DNA from: Desulfoscipio geothermicus
GTDB lineage: Bacteria > Bacillota > Desulfotomaculia > Desulfotomaculales > Desulfallaceae
Length of the DNA stretch: 58,029 bases
NCBI GenBank assembly: GCA_016841645.1
Contig: JAENYS010000015.1
Span: 1-58,029, forward strand
Reading direction: 5' to 3'
How positions within the stretch are numbered: the first letter of the stretch is position 1; every line of letters starts with the position of its first letter. The notes below the pieces were generated by a model. It worked only from the letters and a program-made list of their open reading frames with translations. It searched no databases and was not told where the DNA came from. This document shows, one piece after another, positions 52,257 through 58,029 of the stretch. Made by a program: the position numbers and the translations under genes.

Positions 52257-53011
52257 TTGATGCTTTAGTACTTGCCGGCAGTCTTAACAATGGTGCTTTG
52301 AGGGGGTGTAGCACCGCCAGGTATGAAGCAATGATTGACATCAAGGGCAAATTGATGGTGGAGTATGTAGTGGATGCGCTCAGGCAATGTGAGCGTATTG
52401 GGCGTATAGTCATTGTCGGTCCCAAAAGGGATTTGGCGGAATATTTTAAGACCGGCGGACGAGAGGTGGTGGTGGAGCATGGTGGTCATCTCACCGAAAA
52501 TGTGCTCCGTGGCCTGCACGAACTTTCCGGTGCCCAAAGGGTTTTACTGGTTACTTCGGATATTCCGCTGATTACCCATCAAGCCATTGAAAACTTTATT
52601 GACCTCTGTGGTAATGGGCAAGCGGATTTGTATTACCCCGTGGTGCCCCGGGAATTGGTGGAAAAACAATATTCCACCAGTAGACGTACTTATGTTCAGT
52701 TAAAAGAGGGTGTCTATACAGGAGGGAATATTTTTTTATTTAATCCCGGCATTGCGGAAGAATGCATACCCAGGGGACAAAAATTGGTGGATGCCCGTAA
52801 AAGCCCGTTAAAGCTTTGTCGCCTGGTGGGACTGTTATTTTTAATTAAATTTTTAATGAAGAGCATTTCCCTGCAGGAGGCGCAAAAAAAAGTATCAAAT
52901 TTGCTGGGTATTAAGGGGCGAGTAGTGATTAGTTCATACCCCGAAGTAGGGGTGGATGTGGATAAGCCCAGTGACCTGGAACTTGTGTCTAAACAATTGG
53001 AATTTGCTTGA
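52253..53011 (+). CDS. Nucleotidyltransferase-family protein (MobA-like)
   Basis: A 252-aa GT-A-type nucleotidyltransferase (NTP_transf_3). DALVLAGSLNN is the diverged LAGG loop, VLLVTSDIPLI is the metal-site strand, and the Lys of DIKGKLMVEYV is in its usual place. The final third is helical and unlike MobA or GlmU. The product made is unknown. GTG start overlapping the GntR stop, so the two are co-regulated. A terminator follows. Confidence 0.78.
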   Translation: MIDALVLAGSLNNGALRGCSTARYEAMIDIKGKLMVEYVVDALRQCERIGRIVIVGPKRDLAEYFKTGGREVVVEHGGHLTENVLRGLHELSGAQRVLLVTSDIPLITHQAIENFIDLCGNGQADLYYPVVPRELVEKQYSTSRRTYVQLKEGVYTGGNIFLFNPGIAEECIPRGQKLVDARKSPLKLCRLVGLLFLIKFLMKSISLQEAQKKVSNLLGIKGRVVISSYPEVGVDVDKPSDLELVSKQLEFA

Positions 53012-53015
53012 TTAA

Positions 53016-53050
53016 AGCCCCGGTGTGTTAGCAGCGCCGAGGCTTTTTAA
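53016..53050 (+). terminator. Terminator after the nucleotidyltransferase
   Basis: A stem aaagcc-ccgg-tg with cg-ccg-aggcttt, imperfect but GC-rich, then TTTTT. Confidence 0.75.
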
Positions 53051-53097
53051 TATTATAAATTTTTTAAATAGTTATCCTAATATTTGTGTTGATTTGC

Positions 53098-53125
53098 AGG
53101 AATTTTTATCTATTTGTAGAAGGAT
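53098..53125 (+). promoter_or_regulatory. Possible sigma-H-type promoter of spoVG
   Basis: AGGAATTT (53098-53105), an approximately 12-nt gap and a GAAGG-containing stretch (53116-53125), against sigma-H AGGAwww / GAATww. The -10 is imperfect. B. subtilis spoVG is a classic sigma-H gene. Confidence 0.3.
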
Positions 53126-53171
53126 TTATGATAAATTTAGCATTAATGGTTAGCTGGAAGGTGGTGAATGC

Positions 53172-53426
53172 GTGAACGTTACGGATGTGCGGGTGCGCAA
53201 AGTATTGACCGAAGGGAAAATGAAGGCGATTGTTTCAGTAACCTTGGATGATATGTTTGTCATCCATGATGTCAAAGTAGTGGAAGGCCAAAACGGGTTA
53301 TTCGTGGCTATGCCCAGCCGTAAAACCCCAGGTGGTGAATTTAGAGATATAGCTCATCCTATTAATACCTTTGCCCGGGAGATAATTCAGGACGCGGTGC
53401 TTAGAGCTTACAGTGAAGCCATATAA
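53172..53426 (+). CDS. spoVG: Septation/sporulation regulator SpoVG
   Basis: An 84-aa SpoVG homologue, a nucleic-acid-binding regulator of septation and sporulation genes. [54 protein letters not shown] and the C-terminal [12 protein letters not shown] are all standard. GTG start with GGTGGTG just upstream. Bracketed by terminators, so it is monocistronic. Confidence 0.97.
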   Translation: MNVTDVRVRKVLTEGKMKAIVSVTLDDMFVIHDVKVVEGQNGLFVAMPSRKTPGGEFRDIAHPINTFAREIIQDAVLRAYSEAI

Positions 53427-53452
53427 TTACTCGGATGTACTAGTATTATTAT

Positions 53453-53483
53453 AAAAAAAGAGAGCATTTAAGCTCTCTTTTTT
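53453..53483 (+). terminator. Terminator after spoVG
   Basis: Stem aaaaaaagagagc (53453-53465) with gctctctttttt (53472-53483), with a T run inside the right arm. Confidence 0.92.
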
Positions 53484-53555
53484 AGCGGTATCTATAAAGA
53501 TTGAATTATGGCGGGTCGAAAAAATGTCGTAGTTAAAGGGAATAGCATTTTTTTG

Positions 53556-53584
53556 TTGAATTAAAAAAGCGTGTGTCATAATAT
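53556..53584 (+). promoter_or_regulatory. Sigma-A promoter of glmU
   Basis: TTGAAT (53556-53561), a 17-nt spacer and TAATAT (53579-53584). The predicted start is about 40 nt before the glmU start. Confidence 0.6.
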
Positions 53585-53630
53585 TATATATGCGAAAATT
53601 TGACCATTGGTATTGGAGGTTTTTAATTAT

Positions 53631-55016
53631 ATGCAGTTAGCGGCAGTAATATTGGCAGCGGGTAAAGGAACCCGGATGAAGTCGGGTTTACCCAAAGTAC
53701 TGCATCAGGTTTGCGGACGGGCCATGGTAGAGCATGTGCTGCAGGCGGTGCAAGAAGTTAGTGTACAGAAAACCGTTTTGGTGGTGGGATATCAAGGCGA
53801 TTTGGTTGCGGAGTTGGTTGGCGACAGTGTGGAAACTGCTTACCAGGCCGAGCAACTGGGTACTGCCCATGCGTTATTGCAGTGCTGCGATGCTTTTAAA
53901 GGCTATGATGGTGATATACTAGTGGTTTGTGGGGATACACCGCTGCTGCGGCACCAAACTTTGTCTCAATTATACGCCGAACACAGCCGCAGTGGGTCGG
54001 CTGCTACCGTGCTGACAGCGGTTTTGGCCGATCCCACCGGATATGGTCGGGTTATTCGCAATGCTACAGGCGGTATAATGAAAATCGTAGAGCAAAAGGA
54101 CGCTGTTCCCGCTGAGCTGGCGGTTACTGAGATCAATACCGGTGTTTATTGCTTTAAAGCCGAAGGCTTATTTGAAGCATTGTCACAAATTCGTTCCGAC
54201 AATGCTCAGGGTGAATATTACCTTACCGATATTATTGAGTATTATATTGGCCGGGGTGACTCTGTGGGCGCCGTGATCGCGGACGACTTCGCCGAAGTTA
54301 TGGGTGTAAATGATCGGTGTCAGTTGGCCGTAGTGGAAAAGGTGCTGCGTCGTCGTATTTTGGACAGGTTGATGATGTCAGGGGTGACCATCATGGATCC
54401 CGCTTCAACGTTTATAGATGATACTGTAGATATTGGGGCGGATACATTTATATATCCATTTACCTTCGTAGAAGGAAAATCGAAAATTGGCGAGAATTGT
54501 AGAATAGGACCATCAACACGGTTAGTAAATGTGACATTAGGCTGCCGGGTTAATGTGCAAAATTCGGTAATTACCGAAAGCCGGGTAGATGACGGCTGCA
54601 ATATTGGTCCCTTTGCTTATATTCGCCCGGGGTGCGTGCTGGAAAAAGATGTCAAGGTGGGGGACTTTGTTGAGCTTAAAAATTCTCACCTGGATCAAGG
54701 TTGTAAGGTGCCGCATCTTAGTTATGTTGGTGACGCCGATGTGGGGCGGGGATCAAACATTGGTTGTGGTACGATTACCTGCAACTATGACGGTGTAAAA
54801 AAATCACGCACTTGGGTTGGTGCATACGCTTTTATTGGCAGCAACACCAATCTGGTGGCCCCGGTGGTAGTTGGTGACGGGGCTATAACCGGAGCCGGGT
54901 CAACTATTACTAAAGATGTGCCGCCCGGCGCGCTGGGCATAACTCGTGATAAACAAAAGAATATCGAAGGCTGGGCTCAAAAAAGAAAGAATCATTTGGC
55001 AAAGACTGAAGAATAA
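53631..55016 (+). CDS. glmU: Bifunctional N-acetylglucosamine-1-P uridyltransferase / acetyltransferase
   Basis: Makes UDP-N-acetylglucosamine for peptidoglycan (461 aa). The N-terminal pyrophosphorylase has LAAGKGTRMKS and LGTAHALLQCCDAF (EQLGTAHA); the C-terminal half (from about 250) is a left-handed beta-helix of hexapeptide repeats with the acetyl-CoA segment FVELKNSHLDQGCKVPHLSY. ATG 53631 has TTGGAGG upstream; an in-frame TTG at 53607 was not used. It is followed closely by prs, as in Bacilli. Confidence 0.97.
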   Translation: MQLAAVILAAGKGTRMKSGLPKVLHQVCGRAMVEHVLQAVQEVSVQKTVLVVGYQGDLVAELVGDSVETAYQAEQLGTAHALLQCCDAFKGYDGDILVVCGDTPLLRHQTLSQLYAEHSRSGSAATVLTAVLADPTGYGRVIRNATGGIMKIVEQKDAVPAELAVTEINTGVYCFKAEGLFEALSQIRSDNAQGEYYLTDIIEYYIGRGDSVGAVIADDFAEVMGVNDRCQLAVVEKVLRRRILDRLMMSGVTIMDPASTFIDDTVDIGADTFIYPFTFVEGKSKIGENCRIGPSTRLVNVTLGCRVNVQNSVITESRVDDGCNIGPFAYIRPGCVLEKDVKVGDFVELKNSHLDQGCKVPHLSYVGDADVGRGSNIGCGTITCNYDGVKKSRTWVGAYAFIGSNTNLVAPVVVGDGAITGAGSTITKDVPPGALGITRDKQKNIEGWAQKRKNHLAKTEE

Positions 55017-55037
55017 TTTATGTGGAGGTACGCGCAC

Positions 55038-55982
55038 ATGTCATCCCGACAACAGCTGAAAATATTTACCGGAAACGCCAACTCCGCCCTGGCAGAAGAG
55101 ATTGCCCACTATCTTGGTGTTTCCGTGGGAGCTGCCAAGGTTACTCATTTTAGTGACGGGGAAATACAGGTTAAAATAAATGAAAGTGTGCGGGGTGCGG
55201 ATGTTTTTATCATTCAACCCACCTGCGAGCCGGTAAACGAGCATTTGATGGAGCTGCTTGTCATGGTGGATGCCGTGCGCCGGGCGTCGGCTCGCAGAAT
55301 CACCGCAGTGACTCCCTATTACGGATATGCCCGGCAGGATCGTAAGGCTCGGGCACGTGATCCCATTACCGCCAAACTGGTGGCTAATTTAATCACTGCC
55401 AGCGGTGCCCGCCGGGTTATTACTATGGATTTACATGCCGGGCAGATTCAGGGCTTTTTTGATATACCGGTGGATCATCTACCTGGCGTACCGCTTTTGG
55501 CTCAATATTTTATTCAGCAGAAATTGGACAATGTGGTGGTAGTGAGTCCCGATTTGGGTGGAGTGCAGCGCGCCCGGGATTTAGCGGAAAGAATTGGCGC
55601 CTCTATTGCAATTATTGATAAGCGACGCCCGGAACCCAATGTGGCTGAAATCATGCATATTATTGGTGATATTCGCGGTAAAAACGTCATTATGATTGAT
55701 GATATCATAGACACGGCCGGCACCATTACCCAGGGAGCGGTAGCCCTTAAAGAATTGGGAGCGGAAGATATTTATGCTTGTTGCACCCACCCCGTGCTTA
55801 GCGGACCTGCGGTGGATCGATTGGCCGATGCACCCATACGGGAGGTGCTGGTTACCAATACTATCCCTTTGCCGGAAAGTAAAATGATTGAAAAGATAAA
55901 GATACTGTCAGTGGCACCGCTTTTGGGAGAGGCCATTATTCGTATACATGAGGATTTGTCGGTTAGTAAACTTTTTGACTGA
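55038..55982 (+). CDS. prs: Ribose-phosphate pyrophosphokinase
   Basis: Forms PRPP from ribose-5-phosphate and ATP for nucleotide and amino-acid synthesis (314 aa). Signatures: [65 protein letters not shown] and the PRPP loop [15 protein letters not shown] 55038 is preferred, with TGGAGG at 55023-55028. The ATG at 55020 lies in front of that site. It starts 21 bp after glmU and ends at a strong terminator. Confidence 0.97.
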   Translation: MSSRQQLKIFTGNANSALAEEIAHYLGVSVGAAKVTHFSDGEIQVKINESVRGADVFIIQPTCEPVNEHLMELLVMVDAVRRASARRITAVTPYYGYARQDRKARARDPITAKLVANLITASGARRVITMDLHAGQIQGFFDIPVDHLPGVPLLAQYFIQQKLDNVVVVSPDLGGVQRARDLAERIGASIAIIDKRRPEPNVAEIMHIIGDIRGKNVIMIDDIIDTAGTITQGAVALKELGAEDIYACCTHPVLSGPAVDRLADAPIREVLVTNTIPLPESKMIEKIKILSVAPLLGEAIIRIHEDLSVSKLFD

Positions 55983-56010
55983 AAAAAGCCCCGCTAGGCG
56001 GGGCTTTTTG
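55983..56010 (+). terminator. Terminator after prs
   Basis: A perfect 7-bp GC stem, gccccgc (55988-55994) with gcggggc (55998-56004), then TTTTT; it can also terminate the convergent gene. Confidence 0.95.
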
Positions 56011-56042
56011 AATCATGCTTTAGGCAGCTTTATAGCAAACGA

Positions 56043-56804
56043 TTAGGCCTTGCTTGATGGATTATCCGGCTCTGCCGGCCCTTTTGACTCCACTTGCTCA
56101 ACGGGCGCAACCGGCTCGTTGGGCTCGGCGGTTGGTTTGTCGAGCGGGGAGTTGTTTTCTTCGTTTTGTTTTTTATTGTGTTTAATCTTGGTGATAGAAT
56201 TGTTTACATTGGAGCCCAGTTCCCGTGTTTTTTGTATAGTTGACTCCCACAAGTTGCTGGTGGAATCCTTTACATCGCGTAATTTTTCCTGCAAACCTCC
56301 ATCCAGTTTGATTGCTTCATCTAGAGCCTGATTGGAGCAGACAATCATGTCCTTGCCTATGGTAAGGACATGATTAATATCCAAAAAGGCTTTACCGCTG
56401 AATAGACTATTTATAAAACTTCCGCTGAATTCCATACCGATCATTTCACCTGAAGCCAGATTTACGTAATAATCGTCCGCTTCACCCATTAGAGTGCCGC
56501 TTTCAGTTACAATACGGGCGCCGCCTACTTTTACCTTGTTTTTTGTTAAGCTGATTATTTCCGGCAGGTTTCCGCCTTTTTGTAACATGGTGCCATGCTT
56601 TACCGTTACTGCATCTTCACCAACACTGTGTACATTGTTATAAGGAATAAATTTTTGATCATTAAACCAACCCTTTTGTTCTATAATCAGGGCGGCCACC
56701 CTTTTTAACATGGGATCAACCACCAGTCCTTTGATAGTGCCGATTTGCTGGCCTTCTTCCAGGCTTATTACCGGCATGGATGTAAATTGTTTGCTTTTGC
56801 GCAT
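56043..56804 (-). CDS. PRC-barrel domain protein
   Basis: A 253-aa protein with two PRC-barrel domains (about 5-80 with GQQIGTIKGLVVDPMLKRVA; about 85-155 with GTLMGEADDYYVNLASGEM). The C-terminal third is charged and Pro/Asn-rich (about 210-253). PRC barrels bind RNA or scaffold proteins; in this position it is uncharacterised. ATG 56804 has AGGGGGTG upstream. It is convergent with prs and divergent from L25, so it is not part of the usual prs-ctc order. Confidence 0.85.
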   Translation of the reverse strand: MRKSKQFTSMPVISLEEGQQIGTIKGLVVDPMLKRVAALIIEQKGWFNDQKFIPYNNVHSVGEDAVTVKHGTMLQKGGNLPEIISLTKNKVKVGGARIVTESGTLMGEADDYYVNLASGEMIGMEFSGSFINSLFSGKAFLDINHVLTIGKDMIVCSNQALDEAIKLDGGLQEKLRDVKDSTSNLWESTIQKTRELGSNVNNSITKIKHNKKQNEENNSPLDKPTAEPNEPVAPVEQVESKGPAEPDNPSSKA

Positions 56805-56910
56805 TATTAACACACCCCCTGTGCGCCTTAATTATTCTAATTAATGTTATGTTAATGACAGGCATGTTATAACTTCTAAAAGGGAATATTATCCTTGAGG
56901 AGGTTTGAAA

Positions 56911-57540
56911 ATGACGAATCCTAATTTGCAAGTTAATTACAGACATCAAAAGGGTAAAAGTTATCGTAAACAGTTGGCCCGCCAAGAAATGATACCGGGG
57001 GTGGTTTACGGCAGGGCGGTGGGTAGTATTCCAGTTGAGGTGGGGATTAAACCGCTGAATAAGATTTTATCCAAGGGAGCCAATTCACTGATCGACCTTA
57101 CTATCAATGGGTCGGGGGGGCAAGAAGATAATCATTATAAGGTGCTGATCAAGGATATTCAATACAGTGCTGTAAAACATGAATTGCTAAGTGTGGATCT
57201 GCATCAGATTTCTTTGAACGACCCTATTCAGGCGGCTGTTCCAATTAATTTTATTGGTAAAGTTAATGATGGTATTGAGCAATACGTCTTGCGGGAATTG
57301 CAGGTATCATGCCTGCCGGCCGATATTCCAAAAGAGATTGAATTTAATTTGGACGGCCTTTCTGTAGGTGACACTGTTTCTGTCCGGGATATTGCGGTGC
57401 CGAATAACGTAGTTTTGGTGGACGAACCAGATACTACGGTGGTAACTGTGATGGCGCAGCGCGTTGAGGAATTACCTGTTGCTGAGACCGAGCCTGGTGA
57501 TGGTGATCAGGATGAAGCGGCAGGTGAAATACCGGGTTAA
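56911..57540 (+). CDS. Ribosomal protein L25 (Ctc/TL5 type)
   Basis: A 209-aa 5S rRNA-binding protein of the TL5/Ctc group. The N-terminal L25 domain (to about 95) has RKQLARQEMIPGVVYG and the beta-rich rest; the C-terminal TL5 domain (about 100-190) has VPINFIGKV and VSCLPADIPKEIEFNLD. An acidic Glu/Asp tail ends it. ATG 56911 has GAGGAGG upstream. In B. subtilis the gene is named ctc and is general-stress induced; no such promoter was seen here. Conserved after prs. Confidence 0.93.
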   Translation: MTNPNLQVNYRHQKGKSYRKQLARQEMIPGVVYGRAVGSIPVEVGIKPLNKILSKGANSLIDLTINGSGGQEDNHYKVLIKDIQYSAVKHELLSVDLHQISLNDPIQAAVPINFIGKVNDGIEQYVLRELQVSCLPADIPKEIEFNLDGLSVGDTVSVRDIAVPNNVVLVDEPDTTVVTVMAQRVEELPVAETEPGDGDQDEAAGEIPG

Positions 57541-57606
57541 AAAGTATTAACATTTTCTCCTTATTCTGCATATTCTGGGATATGCATGATAAGGAGGCGA
57601 TATATA

Positions 57607-57888
57607 ATGGCCGATAGTATTGGAACCGGATATCCTTCCGGTGGGTATCCCGGCGGTGGTATGGGGGAATCTTATGGTCCTGGATACGGAATGACTTTAT
57701 TTGACCGGCTTAAGAGTACGGTAGGGAGAAATGTTACCGTTTATGTGGGCGAAGAGTCTACCCCCGTTATGGGAAAGCTACATTCTGTGGGCTCTAATTA
57801 TGTAGAAGTACATCGTATGAATAACAATGTTAACGAGGCTATGCTTATACCCATGCATGCCATAATGGCTGTTTCCGTACCAATGTAA
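57607..57888 (+). CDS. Small Gly/Tyr/Pro-headed protein, DUF2642-like
   Basis: A 93-aa protein. The head is Gly/Pro/Tyr-rich (GTGYPSGGYPGGGMGESYGP), like spore-coat and exosporium proteins; the tail (LFDRLKSTVGRNVTVYVGEE; VMGKLHSVGSNYVEVH) resembles a small DUF2642 barrel. ATG 57607 has AAGGAGG upstream. It was placed by a 60-nt gap after L25 and is likely in the same transcript. A coat role is inferred only from composition. Confidence 0.65.
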   Translation: MADSIGTGYPSGGYPGGGMGESYGPGYGMTLFDRLKSTVGRNVTVYVGEESTPVMGKLHSVGSNYVEVHRMNNNVNEAMLIPMHAIMAVSVPM

Positions 57889-57939
57889 AACAATGTTAGC
57901 TCTTACCGGTTAGCGCGCTTATGTAAGTTAACAGTTCTT

Positions 57940-57978
57940 GTTACCCTCTTTCTAATGAGAAGAGGGTAACTTATTTTT
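57940..57978 (+). terminator. Terminator after the DUF2642-like gene
   Basis: An 11-bp perfect stem, gttaccctctt (57940-57950) with aagagggtaac (57960-57970), then TTATTTTT. Nothing else of note to the end of the window. Confidence 0.9.
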
Positions 57979-58029
57979 AATGAGAAAATGGTATTACAAA
58001 ACGTTTGTATGTAAGAAAAATGTTCTTTA

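Noticed and set aside
53050-53171. Sigma-H promoter as a firm call for spoVG
   Set aside because: The -35 match is good but the -10 is imperfect, so it is listed only with low confidence.
1-58029. CRISPR arrays or cas genes
   Set aside because: No regularly spaced repeats and no Cas motifs were seen on either strand.

Overview
This window reads as the origin-proximal chromosome of a spore-forming anaerobic Firmicute. The best guess is a clostridial Peptococcales organism of the Desulfotomaculum type. The evidence is gene content and order: the sequence cshA-like / tRNA-Ser / SRP RNA / dnaX / ybaB / recR / bofA / gin / Orn-Lys-Arg decarboxylase / tmk / holB / ricT / yabA / rsmI / abrB / T-box-metG / tatD / yabE-like / ksgA / yabG / ispE / spoVG / glmU / prs / L25(ctc) follows the Bacillus-Clostridium order near oriC. 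Sporulation genes (bofA, gin, yabG, SPOCS/DUF3794 proteins, spoVG) are present. Anaerobic metabolism is shown by a single-chain pyruvate:ferredoxin oxidoreductase and a second, multi-subunit 2-oxoacid:ferredoxin oxidoreductase. The species assignment is inference.

Layout. 1-4366: an accessory type I restriction locus (3' part of hsdS, complete hsdR, YgjP-like metallopeptidase), closed by a strong terminator. 4436-5133: a gene-free AT-rich leader with two good sigma-A promoters. 5134-11394: nifJ, a cold-shock protein, a DUF2294 protein and a zinc alcohol dehydrogenase. 11548-17258: an exported LysM protein, a TRAP transporter (dctPQM) and a BaiN/HI0933 flavoprotein. 17568-19016: a DEAD-box helicase, then a gene-free stretch bounded by a promoter and a terminator that could encode an RNA, then tRNA-Ser(GGA) and SRP RNA. 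20010-21357: a palindromic hairpin and two decayed accessory genes (AAA_14 ATPase fragment and RhuM) lying between the SRP RNA and dnaX. 21464-33750: the dnaX-ybaB-recR-bofA block, a 2-oxoacid oxidoreductase operon that lacks its TPP (beta) subunit, gin, and the decarboxylase-tmk-holB-ricT-yabA-rsmI operon, ending at convergent abrB. 33899-40049: T-box, metG, tatD, cobO, yabE-like, ksgA and ykuK. 40065-48716: a region rich in sporulation and uncharacterised genes. It holds a glycosyltransferase, yabG, a trypsin-like protease without a signal peptide, two DUF3794 proteins, a second YbaB paralogue, and two small proteins sharing one motif. 48773-58029: transporters, a LysM L,D-transpeptidase, ispE, a GntR regulator, a nucleotidyltransferase, spoVG, glmU, prs, a PRC-barrel protein, L25 and a small Gly/Tyr-rich protein.

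How the parts work together. Most of the core is replication and recombination (dnaX, holB, yabA, recR), translation (metG, ksgA, rsmI, L25, SRP RNA, tRNA) and envelope precursors (glmU, ispE). yabG, the protease and the first DUF3794 gene each have an upstream sequence close to the sigma-K consensus, so 41000-46400 looks like a late mother-cell module for coat assembly or processing. The most interesting undescribed material is the 42027-48716 region, mainly the protease and the YbaB-paralogue/small-protein cluster. Next are the possible RNA transcription unit at about 19071-19398 and the oxidoreductase operon that has lost its catalytic subunit. Functions are assigned from motifs and gene order only; no database search was possible.
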